This document shows positions 1 to 6,083 of a stretch of DNA of 6,424 nucleotides, one piece after another (the stretch's first letter is position 1; each line of letters starts with the position of its first letter). Location of the stretch: positions 1 to 6,424 of the forward strand of contig JAJRPU010000143.1 of assembly GCA_024280615.1 (NCBI GenBank), written 5' to 3'. A model generated the notes under the pieces. The model was not told the origin of the DNA. It did not search any database and saw only the letters and a program-made list of their open reading frames with translations. The stretch comes from Bacteroidota bacterium (GTDB lineage: Bacteria; Bacteroidota; Bacteroidia; JAADEI01). Position numbers and translations under genes: made by a program.

Positions 1-606
1 GAGGACAGTTCTTGCTTATATAACAATTGGCTTGAGCCAGCACACACATTAAAAGCACCATCCAGACTGCCTATCACTTTCAAAATCCGAGAAATTGTTG
101 TTATTGAAGACAGCATCTTAGGTGATGCTAGTAATTTCAACGGTTGTGGGACAGCATTACACGCCACCTACAGGCAAATAGTCATTAGTAAAATCCCCAA
201 TTATGACAGCGCTTCCATTTATGTGTTTGTAACAGGAAGTTCTTGTTGGGAACGGAAGATAAGCGAAGGGGTTCTTCCTTCCGACTGCAAAGGAAGATAT
301 AATAATGGAACGAGTTACAGAATGTGTGCGATGGGTCCGCCTTCCACGCCAGTGCCAATACACATAATGGTTGGTGCCCTAAGGCTTCATTATCAATACA
401 ACAAGCCATCTTTCAGAAGAATGGCAGGCTCGCTACTACACGAGATTTTCCACTGGGCAGGGCTTGGACACACCAAGTGCCCAAATGGAATAATGAACCC
501 GTCGGGAAAGGCAAAACGACAGTTCTTGAATGTCAATGAACAACATACCATTTTAAATACCATCAAGAATAATAAAGCGTGGAGTTTAATTTTACATGAG
601 CACTAA
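1..606 (+). CDS. Metzincin-type zinc metalloprotease, C-terminal part (5' end outside window)
   Basis: Frame 1 is open from the first base to the TAA at 604-606, giving 201 codons with no start, so the gene begins upstream. Residues 147-157 read HEIFHWAGLGH, a complete HExxHxxGxxH metzincin zinc site: three His ligands (147, 151, 157) and the catalytic Glu148. Met165 in GIMNPSG lies eight residues after the third His, the spacing of the matrixin Met-turn. Six cysteines (5, 49, 82, 96, 109, 160) suggest disulfides and action outside the cytoplasm, but the signal peptide would lie off the window. I see no type IX secretion C-terminal domain; the protein ends about 36 residues after the Met-turn. 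Substrate unknown. The GTG at 223 is a poor start because the frame continues open far upstream and two of the cysteines precede it. It converges with the next gene, with only 21 bases between stop codons. The peptidase class is well supported; the exact family (matrixin-like or other metzincin) is not. Confidence 0.88.
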   Translation, partial: EDSSCLYNNWLEPAHTLKAPSRLPITFKIREIVVIEDSILGDASNFNGCGTALHATYRQIVISKIPNYDSASIYVFVTGSSCWERKISEGVLPSDCKGRYNNGTSYRMCAMGPPSTPVPIHIMVGALRLHYQYNKPSFRRMAGSLLHEIFHWAGLGHTKCPNGIMNPSGKAKRQFLNVNEQHTILNTIKNNKAWSLILHEH

Positions 607-627
607 TTTGGCTTTTATAACATCTAA

Positions 628-2472
628 TTAATTTGAAACATCAGAAGCTTTAAATTTCCCAAAAGCAGGAACAATGTTGTCAATGCTAAATACACCATAT
701 ATTTCTCCATGATTATATATAAATGACCTAACGCCAAAAGATGCAGCATTTCCTTCGGATGGTCCAAATAGTTTAGGTTTTGTAACTTCTATCTGACCAT
801 TATCATTTTCTGCAATACTCACATACCTAGTTTGCCCTTCAATGCTTAACTTTTTAGATTTATGTTTTGAAGTTTCATGTGTATTACTAATCATAAATAA
901 TGCCAATGCCTTAGAATGTCCTATTTTTAAAAAGCCTGCTGTCTCTTGAACATTCCTATAAACATTTTTCTTTTCAATAAGTCTTTCCAGGTTGTTATCA
1001 GATATAAATATTGCCTCTCCAGAATATAAAGGAAATTCTCGTTTTGAACGGTCATTCTTATTAACTGAAACCATTGTTGGATTGTATATAGACACATTAT
1101 ACCATGACGACCCTCCTTTACCTTCCTGTATGTATAATACTATAGACATGTTACTTACAATTAATAAATAGTTATTGTCAAGTTCAACAAAGTCATGAAT
1201 CAATGGAGAAGACTTTTTCTCGTTATTCTTACCATTAGGAAGACTAATTGTCAGTTTATCTAGTATTGCCATTTCTTCTCCAATCTGTAATTTCAGTATA
1301 TCTGCTCCTCGCTTAGAACCCAGCTCCCAAGCAACAGCAACCAGAAAAGTGTTGTTTTCCCAATCTGCCATCTTAAATACTTGGGAAGATACCTTTTTTT
1401 CAGGATTCCCCAAATTTACCACTCCATAATCATATTCCCCATTCATCAAATCTATCTTATAAATCACTAAGAAAAGTCCATGTCTAACTTCTTCTTTTTT
1501 ACCCAACACTTTACCTTTAAATCCTTTGGCATCCTTTTCCTCTAATAGGACAACCGGAACGGAAAAATACATGTATTTTCCATCATCAGAAATAACAAAT
1601 TCTGTTTTACCTCCTATATTGAAAGGCATGTTTATAACAATCTCTTCCCCTTGTTGTTGAAGCTCTTTGTTAAATATTTTAATGTGCAAGGAGTGAAAGC
1701 TTTCCCGCTCATTAACAATATTTGAAATACTATAGATTACCGCAAATTTATCTTCACTTATTTTCTTAAAAGATATATTGGTAATAGACGTTGCCCCAGG
1801 TATTGTATTAAAGAAAGAAGCAGCATTAAAATATTTCCACTTTGCTACTTTTTCTGAGGCAATTTTAATCTTTTGTTTTCTTTCAAGTTTCAACTCTGTG
1901 TTGTAAACCTTAACAAGAAGAAACTTATCCAAGAATTCAAAGTCCTTATCTTCTTTATCCTCTTTAACCTCCCCATATGTATAAAATAGTAGTACCCTAT
2001 CAGAAAATGCTATATAACTAAGGGGTCCTTGAAACCGGGACAAATCAATTCCCTCTTTTTCTTTTATATATTGGGCATATTTAATAACACTGGACATAGA
2101 AGGTGTTTTTGATTCTTGTTCCACATATTCTGCTACATAACTGGCACTAAGCAATTTTGTCGGTCCACTTTCACCATTACATGCTATAAAACTAGTCCAT
2201 TTACTACTATATATAGGTCCATGGGCAAACGGTCCTTTATATTGTGAGTAAAAATAACCGCATATTTTGTCATCCATTTTAAACACACTAATTGGTATGT
2301 TCTTGATTTTTGACTTAATATAAGTTTGTTTCACAAATTTATTAGTATAGGATACTACAGATTGCAAGTCATGCAAGTAAAACTTGCTAAATGTAATCTC
2401 TTGAGCGTTAGTAAAACTAAACAATTTCACGAATGCAAAACCAATTGCCATTTTTCCACCCAGACCTCTCAT
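628..2472 (-). CDS. Secreted protein of unknown function, 614 residues, beta-rich
   Basis: I do not recognise the family. The N-terminus has basic residues (R2, K7), a hydrophobic stretch and a likely signal-peptidase site after TNA at residue 23, with Gln24 as the first mature residue. The remaining ~590 residues have many short alternating hydrophobic strands separated by charged loops (for example a Lys/Glu/Asp run near residue 175), which could fit a beta-propeller, though I cannot count blades. There are only two cysteines, no catalytic motif, no later membrane segment and no type IX sorting domain. The start at 2472 keeps the positive n-region of the signal peptide. A second ATG at 2451, preceded by GGTGG, is possible but would leave no basic residue before the hydrophobic core. 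The start is 7 bases after the stop of the upstream small exported protein, so the two are probably co-transcribed and perhaps translationally coupled. The base composition is very AT-rich. Confidence 0.8.
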   Translation of the reverse strand: MRGLGGKMAIGFAFVKLFSFTNAQEITFSKFYLHDLQSVVSYTNKFVKQTYIKSKIKNIPISVFKMDDKICGYFYSQYKGPFAHGPIYSSKWTSFIACNGESGPTKLLSASYVAEYVEQESKTPSMSSVIKYAQYIKEKEGIDLSRFQGPLSYIAFSDRVLLFYTYGEVKEDKEDKDFEFLDKFLLVKVYNTELKLERKQKIKIASEKVAKWKYFNAASFFNTIPGATSITNISFKKISEDKFAVIYSISNIVNERESFHSLHIKIFNKELQQQGEEIVINMPFNIGGKTEFVISDDGKYMYFSVPVVLLEEKDAKGFKGKVLGKKEEVRHGLFLVIYKIDLMNGEYDYGVVNLGNPEKKVSSQVFKMADWENNTFLVAVAWELGSKRGADILKLQIGEEMAILDKLTISLPNGKNNEKKSSPLIHDFVELDNNYLLIVSNMSIVLYIQEGKGGSSWYNVSIYNPTMVSVNKNDRSKREFPLYSGEAIFISDNNLERLIEKKNVYRNVQETAGFLKIGHSKALALFMISNTHETSKHKSKKLSIEGQTRYVSIAENDNGQIEVTKPKLFGPSEGNAASFGVRSFIYNHGEIYGVFSIDNIVPAFGKFKASDVSN

Positions 2473-2479
2473 CTTAGTG

Positions 2480-2977
2480 TTATTTTATTGTTATCCAAAG
2501 TTCTGCTTGACGAGCGAAGTAACTATTTATATACTTCTTTGCTTGAGCGGAATTTTTTATATCTTTAACAATAAATGACACTAAAAATGGGGGAAATAGC
2601 AAGCCTATCATATACTGAAATATCTTGCCATATACAGGAGTTATAACTTTTTGGCCTATGATATACCCTTTAACAGGAATTTTTTTATTGTTCTTTCCCA
2701 CTGCGTATAAAAACTCAACATAGATTAAGCCTAAGCTTCGCTCTTCCTTTAAAACTCCATAAACCTTTGAGCCTTTTGTCAAAATAACATTTCCCTTGTC
2801 ATCAACAACATCTTGAATCACAGTTGCTAAAACAACAGCTCCCTTTTTTGCCGATTTAGGTAAACTGCTACGTAATTTAATTTTAACAGGAGTATTCGTA
2901 TTTTCAGCAAGTGCCCAATTGCTAACTATGGCAAATACCAATACAAGACTCCAAATTAACAACCCCTTGCCCCTCAT
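2480..2977 (-). CDS. Small exported beta-domain protein, 165 residues
   Basis: Residues 1-24 form a typical signal peptide (MRGKG, a hydrophobic core, cleavage after ALA). Residues 30-104 begin TPVKIKLRSSL and contain ILTKGSKVYGVL, ending in KKIPVKG. This pattern (a polar strand, then 'vilpKGskvyGvv', then a strand with 'k.iplkG') is shared by many poorly characterised bacterial envelope proteins and loosely recalls TrbI/VirB10-type beta domains. Residues ~115-137 are hydrophobic with FPPF; they could be a membrane segment or the 'F.PF' segment seen before the last strands in that protein group. The role is unknown. The frame extends to an ATG at 3016, but the longer form would put 13 odd residues with four lysines ahead of a complete signal peptide. 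A TAnnTTTG element at 2995-3002 would also place transcription initiation downstream of 3016. I therefore chose the ATG at 2977, preceded by AAGAAGAAA. It is first in a pair with the 614-residue secreted protein. Confidence 0.78.
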   Translation of the reverse strand: MRGKGLLIWSLVLVFAIVSNWALAENTNTPVKIKLRSSLPKSAKKGAVVLATVIQDVVDDKGNVILTKGSKVYGVLKEERSLGLIYVEFLYAVGKNNKKIPVKGYIIGQKVITPVYGKIFQYMIGLLFPPFLVSFIVKDIKNSAQAKKYINSYFARQAELWITIK

Positions 2978-2994
2978 TTTCTTCTTTTTTAGAA

Positions 2995-3023
2995 CAAAAT
3001 TAATACAAAACAACATAACCTAA
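2995..3023 (-). promoter_or_regulatory. Candidate Bacteroidetes-type promoter for the 2977-to-628 pair
   Basis: On the minus strand TAATTTTG (3002-2995) matches the TAnnTTTG -7 consensus exactly. TTAG (3023-3020), a weak form of the TTG/TTTG -33 element, lies 17 bases upstream. The same TTAG-N17-TAnnTTTG arrangement occurs before the gene at 5606. The expected start of transcription is around 2988-2990, leaving a leader of roughly 10 bases before the ATG at 2977. The -33 element falls inside the left terminal repeat of the MITE-like unit. Found by motif only. Confidence 0.5.
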
Positions 3024-3298
3024 GTTACGACTCAAAATTTGAATGTAATGAGCTGTACTGCAGTGAATTATGCTTCAATTTGAAATGCATATTTTGGGAA
3101 GTAAAAAGCACCATAGTTTACAAAATTGCCTGCAAGTCAGTAAATTATGCCTAGATGTGGTCTTGCATGACAAAACGTCTATAAACACAGTATAATCAAG
3201 GAATTTATAAAATGTCTTAACCGCAATGCATTTTAAAATATAAACAAAATAGGTGTGTTACAGACAGTTAACTGCAATTTAGGGTTCGTAACTTGGGT
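3018..3298. mobile_element. MITE-like unit with imperfect terminal inverted repeats
   Basis: The left end (3018-3043) and the reverse complement of the right end (3273-3298) match at 19 of 26 positions, and at 12 of the outermost 13: ACCTAAGTTACGA against ACCCAAGTTACGA. ATA lies immediately outside both ends (3015-3017 and 3299-3301), as a 3-bp target duplication would. The interior (~230 bp) encodes nothing, which fits a non-autonomous element or the decayed remains of a small insertion sequence. The short ATA flank could be chance in AT-rich DNA, and another inverted pair crosses the right boundary, so the limits are uncertain. No transposase is in the window and the family is not identified. 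Confidence 0.45.
3061..3150. repeat. Direct repeat pair CAGTRAATTATGC
   Basis: CAGTGAATTATGC at 3061-3073 and CAGTAAATTATGC at 3138-3150 agree at 12 of 13 positions, 77 bases apart, same strand. Both lie inside the MITE-like unit. They could be paired protein-binding sites or internal duplication of the element. Confidence 0.5.
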
Positions 3299-3332
3299 AT
3301 AACTCAAATTACGGAACATGAATTGCGGTCAA
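3217..3332. repeat. Three copies of TTRACYGCAAT
   Basis: TTAACCGCAAT (3217-3227, +), TTAACTGCAAT (3268-3278, +) and TTGACCGCAAT (3332-3322, -) occur within 116 bases. The first and third are the cores of a longer inverted pair, 3217-3233 against 3316-3332 (14 of 17 matching). The pattern fits a repeated binding site or degenerate element ends. It crosses the right boundary of the proposed 3018-3298 unit, so a larger or nested element is possible. Confidence 0.5.
3287..3313. repeat. Imperfect palindrome at the right end of the MITE-like unit
   Basis: CGTAACTTGGGT, a 3-base ATA spacer and ACTCAAATTACG form 12-base arms that match at 10 of 12 positions as inverted repeats; one of the two mismatches would be a G-U wobble in RNA on this strand. 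No T-run follows on either strand, so it is unlikely to be an intrinsic terminator. The outer arm resembles the left terminal repeat at 3018-3029 (9 of 12), so it may be a further copy of the same terminal motif. Confidence 0.5.
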
Positions 3333-3405
3333 TACCAATAGTATCAAGGGATAAACTAACATTGTACCAATAACCATTCGGACTTCTTGAAATCAGGGGA
3401 GAAAG

Positions 3406-4203
3406 CTAAAAAGCAATTCCCATATAAAGCCTCAGTATAACATCTAACACAAAAGAGACATTAGTAGAAGTTTGTTTGTCCTTTGTCGTTTTAACATTTA
3501 AGATACCCATTCCTAAGCCCCAATCAGTGGTCATATAGAACCTGGCACCGCCCAAATGGAGTCTGCCCCAAGGACTTCTATAAACAGCGGCTATCTCAAG
3601 CAATTGGACATCATATTGGGTTATTTTTACAATAGTTTCATAGTCAATGCCATTCCATTTTTGATAGTTTGTTTCCTCATATCCACCTCCTTGTGCATAT
3701 CTCAAGAACACGCTCCAAGCTCCATCTGAAACTAATTTGCCCATTCTACCAAAAATAATTCCTCCTTCAAAAGCAAATGAATTCTTATTATTGATAATTA
3801 TGCCCTCAATCATATCGGATATATATGTCTCATCTTGGGCAAGTACAACATAATTTACGGGGATAAAAAAACCAACTGCGTCGACCCCTAATATAGATGC
3901 GTTTGATTTAGAATATGCAAATCCTGCAAATAAGGTAACTTTTTTTAAACTATAGTCAAGCCTGAGATAAGGACCTAGCATATATAGTAAGAAGAAGGGG
4001 TCTGTTGAAATTGATATCTTCATATCTGGATAGGTACCGCTTGCCTTTTTGTCAACAGGAGTGTTGGCTTCCTTCTTGGATAATATTAACTCCGGCAAAT
4101 TCTTAGGGATGTATTTCTCATCTTTGTTCAGGTGTAACTCTTGTGCAAAAGCATTAGCACCTAAACCTACCCAAATCCCAATTATGAGTGCTATCCTATT
4201 CAT
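3406..4203 (-). CDS. Predicted outer-membrane beta-barrel protein, 265 residues
   Basis: Residues 1-20 form a signal peptide ending AFA, followed by Gln21. After a polar linker (about 21-58), alternating-hydrophobicity strands rich in aromatic and glycine residues run from residue 60 to the end, for example at 61-98, 142-153, 162-171, 197-208, 213-235 and 249-265. The chain ends LRLYMGIAF; a C-terminal Phe closing an amphipathic strand is the usual BAM recognition signal. I therefore infer an outer-membrane barrel of about 10-12 strands. There is no TonB box, plug domain or OmpA peptidoglycan-binding domain, and the specific family is not recognised. The ATG follows AGGAAAG directly, which is too close for a good ribosome site. 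It starts 23 bases after the serine protease stop, same strand, so the two are likely co-transcribed and may share an envelope function. Confidence 0.78.
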   Translation of the reverse strand: MNRIALIIGIWVGLGANAFAQELHLNKDEKYIPKNLPELILSKKEANTPVDKKASGTYPDMKISISTDPFFLLYMLGPYLRLDYSLKKVTLFAGFAYSKSNASILGVDAVGFFIPVNYVVLAQDETYISDMIEGIIINNKNSFAFEGGIIFGRMGKLVSDGAWSVFLRYAQGGGYEETNYQKWNGIDYETIVKITQYDVQLLEIAAVYRSPWGRLHLGGARFYMTTDWGLGMGILNVKTTKDKQTSTNVSFVLDVILRLYMGIAF

Positions 4204-4226
4204 CTTTCCTATGAGTTTTTAATTGG

Positions 4227-5537
4227 CTATTGTGCTTTTATAATGACAACATACGGAATCAACTGTTCCACTTGTGAATCAATTTTTTGCGTGCTTATGG
4301 TTGATTCATTAGGAAGATTTAAATTATCAATCAAGTCAAGCAATGTTACAAACGAAGACGCTTTAACTACATAAGAAGCGTTCTCAGCAATCTTGTGTTT
4401 TGCGGTTAAAATGCCTATTAGATTACCATTTTCGTCAAATACCGGTGCCCCACTGTAACCGGGTGCTGCTGGTATAGTTGTTTGATATTGTGATGGGTCG
4501 TTCTCATAGCCCACTTTTGAACTAATTTTTCCGTCTTGGAATTTTATTGACTTGCCCATTCCTGCATGCACTAAAGGAAAGCCTAAAGTGTAGACATAGG
4601 ACCCCAGGGGTAGTATACCACTTTTTTTGATAGCATAAGGAACGTATGCAGGAATAGCCATTGGACTATCAGTTTTAAGAATTGCAATGTCCAATTTCTC
4701 ATCTTTATAGAGGATTTTTGCAGGAATATTAGCCTTTTCTTCGCTTTCCTCCATTAATGTTACATATATCTTTGTTGCATCTTCAACGACGTGGAAGGCA
4801 GTGAGCACGTGAAAAGAATCCAGAATTAGTCCTGAGCCGAAGAAACGAGCGGCTATATCGCCCTCTTTCTTCAACAATAACTTGTATCCTAAGGCAAATT
4901 CATCAACAGCCATAGCAGAATGACCACTCACAATAAATCCAAAGTTCTTTCCTTCCAGAGGAACCGCCCGATTAGTCAATTCAACATATCCGTTTACATA
5001 AACTTTTATGCTTCTATCTGTCTGAACTATTTTAACATCGTTAAAATCCTTAGGATAATAGCTGAATACTGGCACAGACCTAACAATATAGTATGTTTGA
5101 GCTTCGTCCACGAAACCCAGAGATAAGTTGCCATCGTTATCCAGCAGAAACCAACCATAGTTATCCCAGTCCTCAAATAAAAAGATTAATCCCATTGACC
5201 TACCTTTCGTTAATTTCATTTTGGCATGGATAATCATTTCGTCTGGCTCCTTAGGCATATCAAATTCTATGTATCTTGACATTCCACTGTCAGTGTATGC
5301 TTCCAAAACAAAAACTCCATCCTCTAAGTAGGATTTTCCCTTTGAACTTTCATATAGTTCAAACTGGAATCCTAATGGTTCCTCAAAGTTTTCAACAACT
5401 AAAATATCTTTCACTTCCAATTCTTCATCTTTATCATTTTGCTGACCATAAATTGAAAGGTTTGACACACTCAATGAAAACATTAACACTTGCCACACTA
5501 AGTAAGTGAAAAATGGAACGTATTTCCTAGCTACCAT
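4227..5537 (-). CDS. Exported trypsin-like serine protease with N-terminal jelly-roll domain, 436 residues
   Basis: The N-terminus (R4, K5, hydrophobic 8-30) is a signal peptide, with likely cleavage before Gln32. Residues ~45-217 look like a concanavalin A-type (LamG/DUF1080-like) jelly roll, with typical strands such as NYGWFLLDNDGNLSLG and IKVYVNG; this fold often binds glycans or acts as a spacer. Residues ~225-400 are a chymotrypsin/HtrA-like (S1) protease domain with a full triad: His249 in VLTAFHVV, Asp283 in KLDIAILKTD and Ser362 in APGYSGAPVF. The serine motif departs from GNSGGP (Tyr before Ser, Ala for the second Gly), but the Ser-Gly pair is kept. There is no PDZ domain after it, unlike DegP-type proteases; the tail ends at a short hydrophobic strand. 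Expected location is periplasm or outer surface; substrate unknown. First gene of a pair with the barrel protein and divergent from the 5606 gene. Protease class is firm; the jelly-roll call is from strand pattern only. Confidence 0.88.
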   Translation of the reverse strand: MVARKYVPFFTYLVWQVLMFSLSVSNLSIYGQQNDKDEELEVKDILVVENFEEPLGFQFELYESSKGKSYLEDGVFVLEAYTDSGMSRYIEFDMPKEPDEMIIHAKMKLTKGRSMGLIFLFEDWDNYGWFLLDNDGNLSLGFVDEAQTYYIVRSVPVFSYYPKDFNDVKIVQTDRSIKVYVNGYVELTNRAVPLEGKNFGFIVSGHSAMAVDEFALGYKLLLKKEGDIAARFFGSGLILDSFHVLTAFHVVEDATKIYVTLMEESEEKANIPAKILYKDEKLDIAILKTDSPMAIPAYVPYAIKKSGILPLGSYVYTLGFPLVHAGMGKSIKFQDGKISSKVGYENDPSQYQTTIPAAPGYSGAPVFDENGNLIGILTAKHKIAENASYVVKASSFVTLLDLIDNLNLPNESTISTQKIDSQVEQLIPYVVIIKAQ

Positions 5538-5605
5538 TTTTAAGTTGTGTTTTAGGCGCTGCTAAATTAATTAGTATTTCACAAACGTGCATATCTTTGC
5601 TTATT
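5538..5605. promoter_or_regulatory. Divergent intergenic region between the protease and the 5606 gene
   Basis: These 68 bases must hold the promoters for both directions unless either gene is read from farther away. A good candidate exists for the plus strand only. On the minus strand the best -7 look-alikes are CACGTTTG (5589-5582) and TAATTTAG (5569-5562), each one base off consensus and without a TTG-like element at the right distance. Confidence 0.5.
5571..5599 (+). promoter_or_regulatory. Candidate Bacteroidetes-type promoter for the 5606 gene and dxr
   Basis: TATCTTTG (5592-5599) matches TAnnTTTG exactly, with TTAG (5571-5574) 17 bases upstream, the same layout as before the gene at 2977. 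Only six bases (CTTATT) separate the -7 element from the ATG at 5606, so the transcript would have almost no leader. That would rule out the TTG at 5597 as a start. Confidence 0.55.
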
Positions 5606-6064
5606 ATGAAGCAAGTATTTCTCTTTCCGTTTGGAAAGGTTATTAACGATAAAGAACAGAATCGTATAAAAGAGGCATTTGAAGAGTTTGCTTGTCAATG
5701 GAAAGACCACGGCGAACAAGTGCATATGCAATTAGAGTTCCCTTACAGTTCATTATTGTTAATTAAGGCGTGGAAAAATAGTGGTGGACGCATTGACGGC
5801 TGTGCCCAGGACCAACTATTTAGGTTTGTTAAGCAACTCGGAGACCATCTCCAATTACCCCTTCTGAGATTTGACTTAATCCCTGTGATAGAAAACCAAT
5901 CCGTTAAGTTCTACACACTCATTGAACTGAGAAAAAATCTCCAGATAGGTAAAATATCTCCACAAACCCCGATAGTACTATTTTCTGTAAGGAAAGAGGA
6001 GGAATGGGAACAGATGCCGGTGCCCCTTAAGGAAACAGCAATATATAAGCAGTTAATTGAATGA
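5606..6064 (+). CDS. Conserved Bacteroidota protein of unknown function, 152 residues
   Basis: The protein matches, by memory of pattern, a small family found in Bacteroidota that databases often label 'ABC transporter ATPase'. Shared features are a leading strand with an acidic helix (E17-F28), a W-x-x-H-G motif (W32, H35, G36), a strand of alternating hydrophobics (44-55), and a glycine/cysteine turn before a helix (GRIDGCAQD, 61-69), where relatives have a CSID-like turn. It has no Walker A, Walker B or ABC signature, so the ATPase label is not supported here. No signal peptide or membrane segment, so it is probably cytoplasmic. The ATG at 5606 is preferred to the in-frame TTG at 5597, which overlaps the -7 promoter element. 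It ends 19 bases before dxr on the same strand, so co-transcription is likely; any functional link to isoprenoid synthesis is unproven. Confidence 0.8.
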   Translation: MKQVFLFPFGKVINDKEQNRIKEAFEEFACQWKDHGEQVHMQLEFPYSSLLLIKAWKNSGGRIDGCAQDQLFRFVKQLGDHLQLPLLRFDLIPVIENQSVKFYTLIELRKNLQIGKISPQTPIVLFSVRKEEEWEQMPVPLKETAIYKQLIE

Positions 6065-6083
6065 CTTCGTTATAACCAAAGAT

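Larger units (their letters stand above)
3017..3405. other. Repeat-rich intergenic region, no gene
   Basis: This 389-base gap separates two minus-strand gene pairs. I find no convincing reading frame, tRNA or rRNA in it. It holds the MITE-like unit, an imperfect palindrome at 3287-3313, a second inverted pair (3217-3233 against 3316-3332, 14 of 17 matching), three copies of TTRACYGCAAT and a direct repeat. No hairpin followed by a T-run is seen downstream of the barrel gene (below 3406), so a classical intrinsic terminator for that pair is not evident. Bases 3341-3405 show no clear element. Confidence 0.7.

Noticed and set aside
223..606. A 127-residue protein starting at GTG 223
   Set aside because: The same frame is open to base 1; this is an internal codon of a longer protease gene.
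590..645. Bidirectional terminator between the convergent genes
   Set aside because: Only 21 bases separate the stop codons and no stable stem with flanking T/A runs is visible.
2326..2568. Plus-strand 80-codon frame
   Set aside because: It lies opposite two real genes and shows no domain, signal peptide or promoter.
2978..3016. ATG at 3016 as the start of the small exported protein
   Set aside because: It would add 13 residues before a complete signal peptide and lies upstream of the likely transcription start.
3287..3313. Intrinsic terminator for the barrel gene
   Set aside because: The stem is imperfect and no T-run follows on the minus strand.
3017..3405. CRISPR array
   Set aside because: Repeats are short, few, irregularly spaced and on both strands, with no cas gene.
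3406..4203. TonB-dependent transporter or SusC/SusD-type system
   Set aside because: The barrel is far too short, with no plug domain or TonB box, and no SusD-like lipoprotein is present.
4920..5509. Plus-strand frames of 68 and 77 codons
   Set aside because: Both are antisense to the jelly-roll part of the serine protease and look like random coding shadows.
5562..5589. Minus-strand promoter for the serine protease (CACGTTTG or TAATTTAG)
   Set aside because: Each has one mismatch in the -7 element and no TTG-like -33 element at a proper distance, so it was not called as a separate site.
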